In this document: positions 24,511-33,033 of the stretch, piece by piece | Numbering within the stretch: the stretch's first letter is position 1 | Layout: every line of letters starts with the position of its first letter | DNA from: an uncultured Bacillota bacterium | GTDB lineage: Bacteria > Bacillota_I > Bacilli_A > RFN20 > CAG-449 | Reading direction: 5' to 3' | NCBI GenBank assembly: GCA_902493275.1 | Contig: CABUOQ010000022.1 | Location: forward strand, 1 to 33,033 | DNA: 33,033 bases | Position numbers and translations under genes: made by a program | Notes under the pieces: generated by a model | What the model saw: the letters and a program-made list of their open reading frames with translations, nothing else | The model's database searches: none | What the model was told of the DNA's origin: nothing

Positions 24511-25336
24511 AATTATCTATTATTTCTTTAAACATCATGAAAGTGGACGTATTATTCCTTACATCTTCATCATCAATTCCATTTAAAGCCTTTCTAACAA
24601 GTTCAACTGCTTTTTTAGTATCTTTTATAAAATAAGTATCAACCACAAAATAATTCATACCTTGATTAGAGAATTCATGTAGATACTTTCCTGGGAAAAA
24701 TATTGAATCAGCAAAAATATAAGTACCTCGATCATCTTCGTAAATAGGAAGGTGCGCACTTCTATTTTTTTCAACTATTGAAAGATTACTCATATTCATA
24801 TCTTCTAAATGATATTGCTCTTTAAACGATGATATCATTTTTCTTTTAGAAAAATATATCTGCGGATAACCATAACTAAGCATTCCAAAATTAACATCTT
24901 TGTTTGAAGATAGTATATCTAAATATCCCTCATATTCACTTTCTTTAGAAATGATAAAATTAGTGATTCCTACTTCAACCAAAACGTTTATATCATATTT
25001 ATTTAAACATAGTGTCGGAGAATAATAACATAATTTATCTAAACATCTATATTTTTTGGCCAATTCTATAAATATAAAATCGCTGAAAAAAATCAAATCT
25101 GCATTTGTAACTAAATTATGAAAAAGGTTTACAAGCCAATCCTTTTGTTCTTCTAAAATTATTCCATCGCAAAGCAAATAAGTCTTCTTATGCGTTTTTC
25201 TTTTTAAATCAATAATTTGATCTAAATCTTTTTCAAACATACTTCTGCAAGATAAACTTTGTATTGGAAAAAGAAAGGCATCAACATCTAAATCAAAATC
25301 TCTTTCATCTTTAAATAAATAAACTACTTCTTTCAT
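24497..25336 (-). CDS. U32 family protein, short partner (YrrN-like)
   Basis: 279 residues, somewhat below Bacillus YrrN (about 310). It has the U32 barrel pattern: VDAFLFPIQSLSCRS near the N-terminus, ADLIFFSDFIFIELAKKY, YYSPTLCLNKYDINVLVEVGITNFIISKESE, and NFGMLSYGYPQIYFSKRKM. It lacks the cysteine-rich cluster region of the long partner, as YrrN does. Known: YrrN and YrrO act in ho5U34 formation in Bacillus. The start ATG shares a base with the stop of the ABC gene upstream, and it ends in TGA 14 bases inside the YrrO-like gene. Confidence 0.85.
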   Translation of the reverse strand: MKEVVYLFKDERDFDLDVDAFLFPIQSLSCRSMFEKDLDQIIDLKRKTHKKTYLLCDGIILEEQKDWLVNLFHNLVTNADLIFFSDFIFIELAKKYRCLDKLCYYSPTLCLNKYDINVLVEVGITNFIISKESEYEGYLDILSSNKDVNFGMLSYGYPQIYFSKRKMISSFKEQYHLEDMNMSNLSIVEKNRSAHLPIYEDDRGTYIFADSIFFPGKYLHEFSNQGMNYFVVDTYFIKDTKKAVELVRKALNGIDDEDVRNNTSTFMMFKEIIDNYEKN

Positions 25337-27228
25337 TATTCTAATTCAAAGGCTCCAGTATAAAGTTGATAATATGTTCCTTTAAGGTCAAGAAGTTCAC
25401 TATGTGATCCCCTTTCAATTATTTTTCCTTGTTCTAATACCATTATTGCATCAGAATTTTGGACTGTTGAAAGTCTATGAGCAATAACAAAAACAGTTCT
25501 GCCTTTCATAAGTTCATCCATTCCTTTTTGAACAAGAGATTCAGTCCAAGTATCAATTGATGATGTTGCCTCATCTAAGATTAATACTGGCGGATTAACT
25601 ATTGCCACTCTCGCAATCGCTAAAAGTTGCCTTTGACCCTGAGAAAGATTTTCGCCATCACCGGTAATATATGTATCATAACCATTTTCAAGCAAACGAA
25701 TAAATTGATCAGCATTTGCCAATTTAGCAGCTGCATAAACCTCTTCATCAGTCGCATCTTTTTTACCATACTTGATATTATCTTTTATTGTTCCGCTGAA
25801 TAAGTGAGTATCTTGTAAGACTACACCTAAAGATCTTCTAAGATCATTTTTCTTTATCTTATTAATATTGATGCCATCATATTTTATCTTTCCATCAGCA
25901 ATATCGTAAAAACGATTAATTAAATTAGTAATTGTTGTTTTTCCAGCGCCAGTAGCACCAACAAAAGCAACCTTTTGTCCAGGCTTAGCATAAAGAGAGA
26001 TATTATGTAAAACAATTTTATTTTCATCATATCCAAAGTCAACATCAAAAAAACGCACATCGCCTTGTAATTTACTCAAAGTTATTGTTCCATCACTATG
26101 TGGATATTTCCAAGCCCAAGTATTAGTACATTTTTCACATTCATGTATTTGACCTTGTTCATCTTCATAGGCATTAACTAATGTTACTTTACCATCATCC
26201 ACCTCTTCTTTTTCATCAATTAAATCAAACATTCTATTTGCTCCAGCAAGAGCCATCAAAATATAATTGATTTGATTTGATAATTGTCCGATAGGTTGAG
26301 TGAATTGCTTATTATAAAGTAAGAAAACTGCAAAGCTACCTGTTCCAAATCCGCCATAATTATAAATTGTTAATAATGATGCCACAATAGCGGTAACAGC
26401 AAAATTAACGTATCCTAAATTGTTCATAATTGGCATTAGCGAAATAGCATACTTATTCGCATTAAAATTAGAATCACGCATAGTAGCATTTAATTCGTCA
26501 AATTTCTTTTTTACTTCTTCTTCATGATTAAAGACCTTGATAACTCTTTGGCCCTCTATCATTTCTTCGATGTATCCATTTATTGCGGATAAATCATTTT
26601 GTTGTTTTAAGAATAATGATGAAGAACGTTTTCCTATTATCTTTGTAAATAGCATCATTAAAAGAATACATCCAATTGTCACTAAAGTTAAAACCCATGA
26701 AGTGATAAGCATCATTACAAATATAGATACAATTGTAATCATTGACGATATAATTGAAGGAAGACTTTGTGATATTAATTGTCTTAAGGCATCCGTATCA
26801 TTGGTGTAAATAGACATTATTTCACCATTGGAACGTGAATCAAAATATTTTACCGGCAATTTTTCCATATGCTTAAACATATCATCTCTTAACGATTTAA
26901 GCGTATCTTGAGTTACAAAAATCATGATAAATTGATATAAATACCCTGAAATTAATGACACTAAATAAAGTGATCCCATCTCAATTATTATAGTAATCAA
27001 AGGTTTAAAATCGTTTGGATTTTGTATTAATGTTGGAATAACTTCATCAATTAAAGTTTTAAGTAAAGACATAGCTATAACTTGACTTAAAGAGGCGGCA
27101 ACAATGAATATTAAGACTAAAATGATTCTTAAAGTATTAATTTTAAATATGTACTTCAATAATCTAGATAATATTTTAAAAGGGTGATCAATTTTTACTC
27201 TATAATTTAATCTTCCACGAGGTGGCAT
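25336..27228 (-). CDS. Heterodimeric ABC exporter, subunit with canonical ATPase site
   Basis: 630 residues: six TM helices, then a nucleotide-binding domain. Walker A GATGAGKTT (about 425-433), signature LSQGQ, Walker B LILDEATSSID with the catalytic Glu, and the H-loop AHRLST. Between the domains is an insertion of about 35 residues with CEKC and WAWKYPHSDGT, a feature of this Firmicutes subfamily. With the 604-residue partner it forms an asymmetric exporter of the BmrCD/LmrCD/TM287-288 kind. The ATG is two bases after the partner's stop; AAAGGAGGT lies inside the partner's last codons. Substrate unknown; drug or lipid export is the family range. Confidence 0.95.
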   Translation of the reverse strand: MPPRGRLNYRVKIDHPFKILSRLLKYIFKINTLRIILVLIFIVAASLSQVIAMSLLKTLIDEVIPTLIQNPNDFKPLITIIIEMGSLYLVSLISGYLYQFIMIFVTQDTLKSLRDDMFKHMEKLPVKYFDSRSNGEIMSIYTNDTDALRQLISQSLPSIISSMITIVSIFVMMLITSWVLTLVTIGCILLMMLFTKIIGKRSSSLFLKQQNDLSAINGYIEEMIEGQRVIKVFNHEEEVKKKFDELNATMRDSNFNANKYAISLMPIMNNLGYVNFAVTAIVASLLTIYNYGGFGTGSFAVFLLYNKQFTQPIGQLSNQINYILMALAGANRMFDLIDEKEEVDDGKVTLVNAYEDEQGQIHECEKCTNTWAWKYPHSDGTITLSKLQGDVRFFDVDFGYDENKIVLHNISLYAKPGQKVAFVGATGAGKTTITNLINRFYDIADGKIKYDGININKIKKNDLRRSLGVVLQDTHLFSGTIKDNIKYGKKDATDEEVYAAAKLANADQFIRLLENGYDTYITGDGENLSQGQRQLLAIARVAIVNPPVLILDEATSSIDTWTESLVQKGMDELMKGRTVFVIAHRLSTVQNSDAIMVLEQGKIIERGSHSELLDLKGTYYQLYTGAFELE

Positions 27229-27230
27229 AA

Positions 27231-29045
27231 CTATTTACCTCCTTTCGTTTGCGCTTCATAAATAGATTTATAAATTTCATTTTCTTTTAACAAATCTTCG
27301 TGATTTGCAATGTTTAATATTTCTCCATCTTGCATATAAATAATTAAATCAGCATTTTCGATGGATGATATTCTTTGACTGATAATAAATTTAGTCGTAT
27401 TAGGGATTTCTTCATTGAAAGCTTTTCTAATTAAAGCATCTGTTTTTGTATCGACAGCAGAAGTAGAATCATCCAGAATTAATATTTTCGGTTTTTTTAG
27501 TAATGCTCTAGCAATGCATAGTCTTTGCTTTTGGCCACCAGAAACATTCACACCACCTTGTTCAATATATGTGTCATATTGGGCTGGGAACTTTGTAATA
27601 AATTCATCAGCTTGTGCTAATTTACAAACACGAATTAATTCTTCGTCGCTTGCGTCTTTATTACCCCATCTAAGATTTTGTTTAATCGTTCCGCTAAAAA
27701 GAACGTTTTTTTGTAAGACCATAGAAACTTGATCACGTAAAGTTTTTATATCATATTCCTTAACATTATGTCCGCCAACTAACACTTCACCTTCTAATGG
27801 ATCATATAATCTAGCAATCAAACTCACTAGAGTTGATTTACCTGAACCAGTTCCTCCGAATACTCCCACAGTCATTCCTGATTTAATTTTAAAGGAAGCA
27901 TTTTTTAAAGATAATTTTTCTTTATCATTTAAATAAGAAAAATTAACATTTTTAAATTCTACATCTCCATTTTCAACACTGAATAATGGATTCTCATTAT
28001 TAGTGATGGTTGGTTTTTCATTTAAGGCTTCGGCAATACGATCTGTAGATGCTTTTGACATGACAAGCATCATAAATACCATGGACACCATCATCAATGA
28101 TGATAATATTTGTATCGCATAAGTTATAAATAAGTAAAGTGTATTTCCTGCACCAACACCAGAATTTTCAGTTATTATCATCTTCGTGCCAACATAAGAC
28201 ACAATCAATATACATGAGAAAACGATAAATTGCATAATTGGACTATTTAATGCAACAATCTTCTCTGCGCTTTTAGAATTCTTTGCTAAATCATCAGTCG
28301 CATTCAAAAATTTATTAATTTCATCTTCTTCTGTGGTATAAGCTTTAACTGTTCTCATACCGACAATATTTTCTTGAACAACTTGATTGACACGATCATA
28401 TTTTTTAAACATTCTCTTAAAATGAGGATTAGCTTTCATCGTGATTATCGCTAATAAGCAAATTAATACTGGACTTGCTGCGACAAAAATCCAAGCTAAT
28501 CTAGCATTAGTAATAAATGACATTACTAAAGAGAATACAAATAAAAGTGGAGCTCTAAAAGATATTCTTGTAGTCATCTGAAATGATTGTTGACAATTCG
28601 TTATATCTGTAGTTAAACGAGTAATAAGTGATGAAGTTGAATATTTATCAATATTTTCAAAGGAATAATTTTGAATATGATAATATAGTCCTTTTCGAAC
28701 ATTTTTAGCAAATCCCGATGAAGCAGAAGTAGCCAATATTCCAGAAACAACTCCCCCCATCAATGAAATAAGAGCTAAAATAAACATACTTACTCCATAT
28801 ACATAAATATACAAATTCTCAACATTAGGCCAAATATTAGAAAAATAATTTACCATATTTCTCATTGGAACACTTACTATACTTGTGGATGCATAAATAT
28901 TTCCATTAGATTCTGCAATTTCAATAATATCAGACATAAATAATGGAAGTAATGCTTCTACAAACGCCTCAATAGCAACAAATATAGGGGTAAATAAAGC
29001 TTGCCATCTATATCCTTTTGAATATTTAAAAAATAATTTAAACAT
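27231..29045 (-). CDS. Heterodimeric ABC exporter, subunit with degenerate ATPase site
   Basis: 604 residues: six TM helices, then a nucleotide-binding domain with Walker A GGTGSGKST (about 395-403) and signature VSGGQ. The Walker B reads LILDDSTSAVD (about 522-532), with Asp in place of the catalytic Glu, and the H-loop His is replaced by Gln (ISQRISS). These two changes mark the degenerate-site partner of heterodimeric exporters. The complete signature works with the partner's Walker motifs. GGAGGC precedes the ATG. First gene of the ABC-ABC-U32-U32-sirtuin run, with a terminator at 29071-29105 just upstream. Confidence 0.95.
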   Translation of the reverse strand: MFKLFFKYSKGYRWQALFTPIFVAIEAFVEALLPLFMSDIIEIAESNGNIYASTSIVSVPMRNMVNYFSNIWPNVENLYIYVYGVSMFILALISLMGGVVSGILATSASSGFAKNVRKGLYYHIQNYSFENIDKYSTSSLITRLTTDITNCQQSFQMTTRISFRAPLLFVFSLVMSFITNARLAWIFVAASPVLICLLAIITMKANPHFKRMFKKYDRVNQVVQENIVGMRTVKAYTTEEDEINKFLNATDDLAKNSKSAEKIVALNSPIMQFIVFSCILIVSYVGTKMIITENSGVGAGNTLYLFITYAIQILSSLMMVSMVFMMLVMSKASTDRIAEALNEKPTITNNENPLFSVENGDVEFKNVNFSYLNDKEKLSLKNASFKIKSGMTVGVFGGTGSGKSTLVSLIARLYDPLEGEVLVGGHNVKEYDIKTLRDQVSMVLQKNVLFSGTIKQNLRWGNKDASDEELIRVCKLAQADEFITKFPAQYDTYIEQGGVNVSGGQKQRLCIARALLKKPKILILDDSTSAVDTKTDALIRKAFNEEIPNTTKFIISQRISSIENADLIIYMQDGEILNIANHEDLLKENEIYKSIYEAQTKGGK

Positions 29046-29070
29046 ACTTTGCCTCCTTCATTATCTTATT

Positions 29071-29105
29071 AAAAAATCCAATATTTTTTACTTATTGGAT
29101 TTTTT
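29071..29105 (-). terminator. Terminator overlapping the 3' end of the HdeD-like gene
   Basis: Perfect 13-bp stem, 29071-29083 with 29093-29105, T-run on the minus strand. One arm is part of the last codons (KKSN) of the gene, whose stop (29088-29090) is in the loop. Confidence 0.8.
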
Positions 29106-29720
29106 CTCTTCTTTAGATTTATCTTTTTGAGAGACTGGTTTAGCGTAAATTCCATAAGTAATAAAAGCTATTCCAATGACAAATAAAACCCCTACAAGAA
29201 TCCATACGATAACAATATCTTGAATAAATGGTTTAACCATCATCCAAACTCCAATTGAAACAAAAAGGATTGATATCAAAAGCCACCATATTGGATATTT
29301 GTCCTCATTATCACTTTGATAATAATAAGCTCTTATAATTTCCACAACTCCACGAGTCCATAAAGCAAAACCGATAATTGCGCATGCACCATTAATATTA
29401 ATAACATTTACTTGTGGAACCCATTGACCTATGACTAAAAATAAATCTATTGTAAATAATAAACTAAATTCAACAATAGTTAAAATTTTAATTGTCTTTC
29501 CTTTAGTTTTTATTATTTTTTTCAATAAGAAACCAAATAGATAAAAACTTAAGCATAAAGCAATAATTAAGTTTATAATCATTAATCCCAAATTTTTCCA
29601 TGGCAAATTTGTTTTACCCCAAATAGGGGCTAGGAATACACTTAGTACTATCATTAAACAGCCGATAACTATATAAAGCCAAAATAATTTATTATTTTTA
29701 GATAATGTAGGTAATTTCAT
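29088..29720 (-). CDS. HdeD/DUF308-like membrane protein
   Basis: 210 residues from the ATG that follows GGAGGAT; longer readings starting at 29813 lack a ribosome site. Six hydrophobic segments: about 14-33, 40-65, 77-98, 105-125, 140-160 and 166-190. GACAIIGFALWTRGVVEIIRAY and IWWLLISILFVSIGVWMMVKP resemble HdeD-type repeats. The tail is lysine- and glutamate-rich. HdeD-like proteins are integral membrane proteins of unclear function, linked to acid stress in enterics. Transcribed away from nfeD and stopped by a terminator inside its own 3' end, so separate from the ABC genes. Confidence 0.7.
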   Translation of the reverse strand: MKLPTLSKNNKLFWLYIVIGCLMIVLSVFLAPIWGKTNLPWKNLGLMIINLIIALCLSFYLFGFLLKKIIKTKGKTIKILTIVEFSLLFTIDLFLVIGQWVPQVNVININGACAIIGFALWTRGVVEIIRAYYYQSDNEDKYPIWWLLISILFVSIGVWMMVKPFIQDIVIVWILVGVLFVIGIAFITYGIYAKPVSQKDKSKEEKKSNK

Positions 29721-29908
29721 TTTATCCTCCGCTAGATAATTATAATTCAAGGTGATTTCATTGTCATTTGTTTTTAACAATGAAATCAAAAAAATGTTTT
29801 TTATAAAAATCATTAAATATATTTTTAATAAAAATATAAAATCTTATACCGATTTAATTAAATTCATATTATTTTTTTCATTTTATATTAATAATTAATT
29901 ATCCTATA

Positions 29909-29917
29909 TGCTATACT
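29909..29917 (+). promoter_or_regulatory. Extended -10 promoter of nfeD-SPFH
   Basis: TGCTATACT (29909-29917) is a good extended -10; no clear -35 is seen 17 bases upstream. The AAAGGAG ribosome site (29927-29933) follows it closely. Confidence 0.55.
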
Positions 29918-29938
29918 TAAACTAAGAAAGGAGTAAAA

Positions 29939-30397
29939 ATGATAACATTAATTAATTTAGATTTATGTTTAATAATCGCATGGACCATAATTTTTATTGT
30001 TACTTTAGTTATAGAATTTGAAACAACTCAGATGGTTTCAATTTGGTTTAGCGCGGGATCTTTCGTAGCCTTAATTCTTGCGATATGTCAAGTTGATTGG
30101 AAAATTCAACTCTCTGTATTTCTAGTTATCGCTGCCATTTGTATATTTTTATTTAAATTTATACTTAAGCGCAAAACTAAACCTACAAGCATTACTAAGA
30201 CGAACATAGATGCCTTGATTGGTCAAGAAATAAAAATTATCAATCCTATCTCCAAAAATCAACCGGGAGAAGGCAAATTTAGAGACATTGTTTGGACATG
30301 TGTTTGCGATGAACCTGTCAATAAAGGAGAAATTTGCCTAATAAGTGAGATTTCAGGTAATCACTTAGTTGTAAAAAAGAAGGAGAAAAAAATATGA
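29939..30397 (+). CDS. NfeD-like short membrane protein
   Basis: 152 residues. Two or three TM helices (about 10-28, 34-50, 57-74) are followed by an OB-fold domain (about 86-150) with ALIGQEIKI...GEGKFRDIVWTCVCDEPVNKGEICLISEISGNHLVV. This is the short NfeD form without a ClpP-like protease domain. NfeD proteins work with SPFH/stomatin partners in membrane microdomains. The SPFH gene follows with an ATGA overlap, the common nfeD-slipin pairing. AAAGGAG precedes the ATG. Confidence 0.92.
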   Translation: MITLINLDLCLIIAWTIIFIVTLVIEFETTQMVSIWFSAGSFVALILAICQVDWKIQLSVFLVIAAICIFLFKFILKRKTKPTSITKTNIDALIGQEIKIINPISKNQPGEGKFRDIVWTCVCDEPVNKGEICLISEISGNHLVVKKKEKKI

Positions 30398-31335
30398 GGT
30401 CATTATTATTTTTATCTAGTAGCCCAGCCGCAATAATCGGTTATATTTGTTTGGCTATAGTGATATTATTCATTTTATTTATATGTATTAGATCAATTAT
30501 AATCGTATCGCAAGCACATACAGTTATAATTCAAAAATTAGGAAAATATTCTAAAACTCTTAATGCTGGTTTCCATATGATTATTCCAATCATCGAGAAA
30601 AAAATTGCTAATGTTTCATTAAAAGAAAAAGTTGCAGATTTCCCTCCTCAACCAGTTATTACCAAAGATAATGTCACCATGCAAATAGATACTGTTGTTT
30701 ATTTCCAAATAACTGATCCAAAACTTTATACATATGGTGTCGAGCATCCAATGCAAGCCATTGAAAATCTTACTGCAACAACACTTCGTAATTTAATCGG
30801 TGACTTAGAATTAGACCAAACATTAACTTCAAGAGATACCATCAACCAAAAAATGCGCATTATTCTTGATGAAGCCACTGACCCTTGGGGAATAAAAGTT
30901 AATCGTGTTGAGTTAAAAAATATATTGCCACCAAAAGATATCCAAGAAGCAATGGAAAAACAAATGCGTGCCGAACGTCAAAAACGTGAAGCAATTTTAA
31001 AAGCTGACGGGGAAAAACAAGCCGCTATCTTATCCGCTGAAGGTGAAAAAGAATCTGCAATTCTTCGTGCCGAAGCTAAACGTATTGCAATGGTTACCGA
31101 AGCTGAAGGACAAGCACAAGCAATAATTAAAGTTTATGAAGCACAAGCAAAAGGTATCGAATTAATCAATAATGCAAATCCAAATGCCGCTTACTTAACT
31201 CTTAAAGGTTATGAATCATTAGAAAAAGTAGCTGATGGAAAATCAACTAAGATTATCGTTCCTAGTGATCTTCAAAACATCACTGGATTACTTGCTTCTT
31301 TAAAAGAAACTCTTACAGACGAAAAAAATAAATAA
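30394..31335 (+). CDS. SPFH domain protein, stomatin/paraslipin type (QmcA/YbbK-like)
   Basis: 313 residues. An N-terminal TM helix (about 12-36) is followed by an SPFH/Band 7 domain: HTVIIQKLGKYSKTLNAGFHMIIPII, DNVTMQIDTVVYFQITDPKLYTYGV and LRNLIGDLELDQTLTSR. Then a long Ala/Glu/Lys coiled coil (about 185-260) with repeated AEGEK-type units, and the end LKGYESLEKVADGKSTKIIVPSDL, typical of paraslipins. These proteins oligomerise in membranes and organise quality control or microdomains. Co-translated with nfeD and followed by a terminator. Confidence 0.95.
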   Translation: MRSLLFLSSSPAAIIGYICLAIVILFILFICIRSIIIVSQAHTVIIQKLGKYSKTLNAGFHMIIPIIEKKIANVSLKEKVADFPPQPVITKDNVTMQIDTVVYFQITDPKLYTYGVEHPMQAIENLTATTLRNLIGDLELDQTLTSRDTINQKMRIILDEATDPWGIKVNRVELKNILPPKDIQEAMEKQMRAERQKREAILKADGEKQAAILSAEGEKESAILRAEAKRIAMVTEAEGQAQAIIKVYEAQAKGIELINNANPNAAYLTLKGYESLEKVADGKSTKIIVPSDLQNITGLLASLKETLTDEKNK

Positions 31336-31359
31336 TATATTAAAATATTAATTGATATA

Positions 31360-31388
31360 AAAAGGCAGAAAAAAAGTATCTGCCTTTT
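31360..31388. terminator. Bidirectional terminator after the SPFH gene
   Basis: 10-bp stem AAAAGGCAGA/TCTGCCTTTT (31360-31369 with 31379-31388) with A/T runs on both sides. It lies between the convergent SPFH and PF06541 genes. Confidence 0.8.
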
Positions 31389-31410
31389 ATTATTGCTAAA
31401 TTTATATAAA

Positions 31411-32163
31411 TTAATCTTTTTTATTATCGTTTTTATTCTTTTTAAATAATTCCATCATTTTATTTTTGTAATGATTCAAACTTTCTGATAAAGAACGATC
31501 TGATTTAAATGGTAAAATATAATGATGTTTCTTTTTTCTTTCTATCTGATCATTTCTAATTGCTAATTTCAAATTTTCATAGGCAATAATAATTTTATTC
31601 TCTTTAGCGAATTGTTTAATTTTAGATGAAAGTTTGAATGAATAGCAAACATCAACAATAATCATTCCACCTATTAGACCCACTATAAATGAGAAAGCTA
31701 AATTTTGATTAAGCCAGCTGACTGCTTTTATCAATAATGGATCGATAAAAAGCATATATAAAGCTGATACTGCACCCCAAGCCAATGTAAATAACGGACA
31801 GATAATACCTTGTATATTCCCCCATCTTTTCGAATAATCCCACAATTTAATATTCATCTTTTGTATAAAAATTAAACCGGTTATATATTCTATTAAAGTC
31901 ATCACTATAGTCATAATCAAAATGACAATGACATAATATAAAATCACATTATAATCCTTCACTGAAATCATATATTTTTCAAAAAATCGGCAAGAAAAAT
32001 ATAATATCGCGGCTCCAAATCCATAAAGCGGCAAATATGGACCAACAAGAAATCCAGGATTTATCCATTTATGATGAACAATCCTTCTAAAAACCAATTC
32101 TATGCTCCAACCAATTATAGCCCCTAAAATAAACAAAAAAGAAAATGTTAAGAAATATATCAT
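31411..32163 (-). CDS. PF06541-type (CmpB-like) membrane protein
   Basis: 250 residues with about five TM helices (6-24, 38-57, 72-98, 113-138, 153-172). The family signature is plain: GAIIGWSIELVFRRI, then NPGFLVGPYLPLYGFGA, and WDYSKRWGNIQGIICPLFTLAWG. The C-terminal 75 residues are cytoplasmic and lysine-rich. Labelled putative ABC transporter type IV permease in databases, but no ATPase lies beside it and the function is unproven. GAGGAT precedes the ATG. Monocistronic. Confidence 0.88.
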   Translation of the reverse strand: MIYFLTFSFLFILGAIIGWSIELVFRRIVHHKWINPGFLVGPYLPLYGFGAAILYFSCRFFEKYMISVKDYNVILYYVIVILIMTIVMTLIEYITGLIFIQKMNIKLWDYSKRWGNIQGIICPLFTLAWGAVSALYMLFIDPLLIKAVSWLNQNLAFSFIVGLIGGMIIVDVCYSFKLSSKIKQFAKENKIIIAYENLKLAIRNDQIERKKKHHYILPFKSDRSLSESLNHYKNKMMELFKKNKNDNKKD

Positions 32164-32212
32164 TTTGTAATCCTCATTTTAATAATATATTGTTTGAAAT
32201 AAATATGCAAAA

Positions 32213-32236
32213 AAAACACATCATATGATGTGTTTT
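32213..32236 (-). terminator. mscL terminator
   Basis: Perfect palindrome (32213-32236, core CACATCATATGATGTG), followed on the minus strand by eight T. It starts 17 bases after the mscL stop. Confidence 0.75.
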
Positions 32237-32252
32237 AAATTAAAATTTTAAA

Positions 32253-32891
32253 TTATTTCTTTGATTTTAGAATTTCACAAATTTCAGCAAGTAATTTTTC
32301 TGTATTTACTTCTCTAGCTTCTTTAGCAGCTATCTTCGCAGCTTTTTCAGCTTCTAAAGCTTCAGCAGCTTCTTTAGCTTTTTCAGCTGCAAGAGCTCCC
32401 TCGGCTAAACGCTTTTGTTCTGTTTCATAGAAAGCTAATTCTTTTTTAGTTAACTTAATGCCTTTTTCTTTTTTGAATTCAATTCTTTTCATCATATCGG
32501 CTGAAGAATTAGATGCATCTTTAATTTTATTAAATGTTCTAATAATGCAGAATAAAACAAAAGCAACAATAATAAAGTTGATAATGGCGCTGATGAACGC
32601 TCCCCAATCAATGTACACAGACTTAGCTAAATCTAAAATTGTATTTCCATCTGCATCTGTTGTATAAACACTCACTAAAGGAGTATACATTTTATTTAAT
32701 GCATCTGCATTTCCACCGCAAATATAGTAAATTATCGTATTAATTAATGGCTTTAAGATACCATTGGATAAAGCAGTGACAATCGCTGTAAATGCCGCAC
32801 CAATAATGGTACCAACAGCCATATCCATAACATTGCCACGTGAAATAAATTTTTTAAATTCAGCAAAGAATCCACTTTTTTTCTTTTCCAT
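32253..32891 (-). CDS. mscL: Large-conductance mechanosensitive channel with extended cytoplasmic region
   Basis: 212 residues against about 130-150 for usual MscL. N-terminal amphipathic helix (FFAEFKKFISRGNVMDMAVG), TM1 (about 23-50, GTIIGAAFTAIVTAL), an extracellular loop (55-92), and TM2 (about 93-120, WGAFISAIINFIIVAFVLF). After TM2 comes an inserted stretch of about 75 residues rich in Lys, Glu and Ala, likely a helix or coiled coil. The usual C-terminal bundle segment (EKLLAEICEILKSKK) then ends the protein. MscL opens under membrane tension to release solutes in hypo-osmotic shock. AAAGGAG precedes the ATG. Confidence 0.95.
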   Translation of the reverse strand: MEKKKSGFFAEFKKFISRGNVMDMAVGTIIGAAFTAIVTALSNGILKPLINTIIYYICGGNADALNKMYTPLVSVYTTDADGNTILDLAKSVYIDWGAFISAIINFIIVAFVLFCIIRTFNKIKDASNSSADMMKRIEFKKEKGIKLTKKELAFYETEQKRLAEGALAAEKAKEAAEALEAEKAAKIAAKEAREVNTEKLLAEICEILKSKK

Positions 32892-32976
32892 AAATTTCTC
32901 CTTTCCATATATAATATTACATTTTTATGTTTAAACTTAAAAGTACAAATTTTGTTTCTTGCAATTTATGACAAAA

Positions 32977-33006
32977 TTGTATACGTTAAAATTTAACACG
33001 TATAAT
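32977..33006 (+). promoter_or_regulatory. Promoter reading out of the window, with palindrome in the spacer
   Basis: TTGTAT (32977-32982), spacer 18, perfect TATAAT (33001-33006). The spacer holds the 13-base inverted repeat GTTAAA-A-TTTAAC (32985-32997), a possible operator. The downstream gene lies outside the window. Confidence 0.5.
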
Positions 33007-33033
33007 AAAAAAAGAAAAAGATAATCAGAAATA

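Noticed and set aside
23317..25336. Calling the two U32 proteins secreted peptidases or collagenases
   Set aside because: No signal peptides; the cysteine pattern and yrrN-yrrO-like pairing fit tRNA hydroxylation.

Overview
This is a low-GC Gram-positive chromosome segment. Gene content and order point to the Bacilli sensu lato, probably an uncultured gut-type lineage near Erysipelotrichales, RF39 or Izemoplasma rather than a classical Bacillus. Evidence: an infC-rpmI-rplT operon; ezrA, iscS, thiI and a ytfI/ytfJ (gerW) pair lying together near rpsD as in Bacillus; dnaE, polA, mutM and coaE in a row; and a yrrN/yrrO pair. Tryptophan is TGG, and TGA ends several genes (mostly at ATGA overlaps), so this is the standard bacterial code, not the Mycoplasma code. 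The species cannot be named from sequence alone.

Layout. 1-616: end of infC, then rpmI and rplT. 644-2249: a terminator, then a structured leader that matches a guanidine-IV (mepA-type) riboswitch in front of a MATE exporter. 2273-7519 (minus): DUF2953 + GerW-like pair, and ezrA-iscS-thiI followed by a 52-residue ORF. 7520-8920: rpsD with a long structured leader, and rpsU on the opposite strand. 9139-16665 (plus): a DUF1622 membrane protein, then dnaE-polA-mutM/coaE, where mutM and coaE are one fused ORF. 16662-19630 (minus): a tightly packed five-gene module of unknown function with a GspF/TadC-like membrane protein, small one-TM proteins, an exported beta-rich protein and a helix-turn-helix-like protein at its head. 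19853-22502 (minus): a TPR-like protein and a 687-residue protein with three copies of a four-TM unit. 22595-29045 (minus): heterodimeric ABC exporter, two U32 (TrhP-type) proteins and a sirtuin. 29088-33033: HdeD-like protein, nfeD-SPFH operon, a PF06541 membrane protein and an MscL with a long charged insertion.

Most of the window is housekeeping: translation, DNA replication and repair, tRNA modification (s4U by ThiI/IscS; ho5U by the U32 pair) and division (EzrA). The parts most worth a second look are the riboswitch, the MutM-CoaE fusion, the 16662-19630 module, the triplicated membrane protein, and the apparently leaderless dnaE and DUF1622 transcripts. No tRNA, rRNA, CRISPR array, insertion sequence or prophage was seen.
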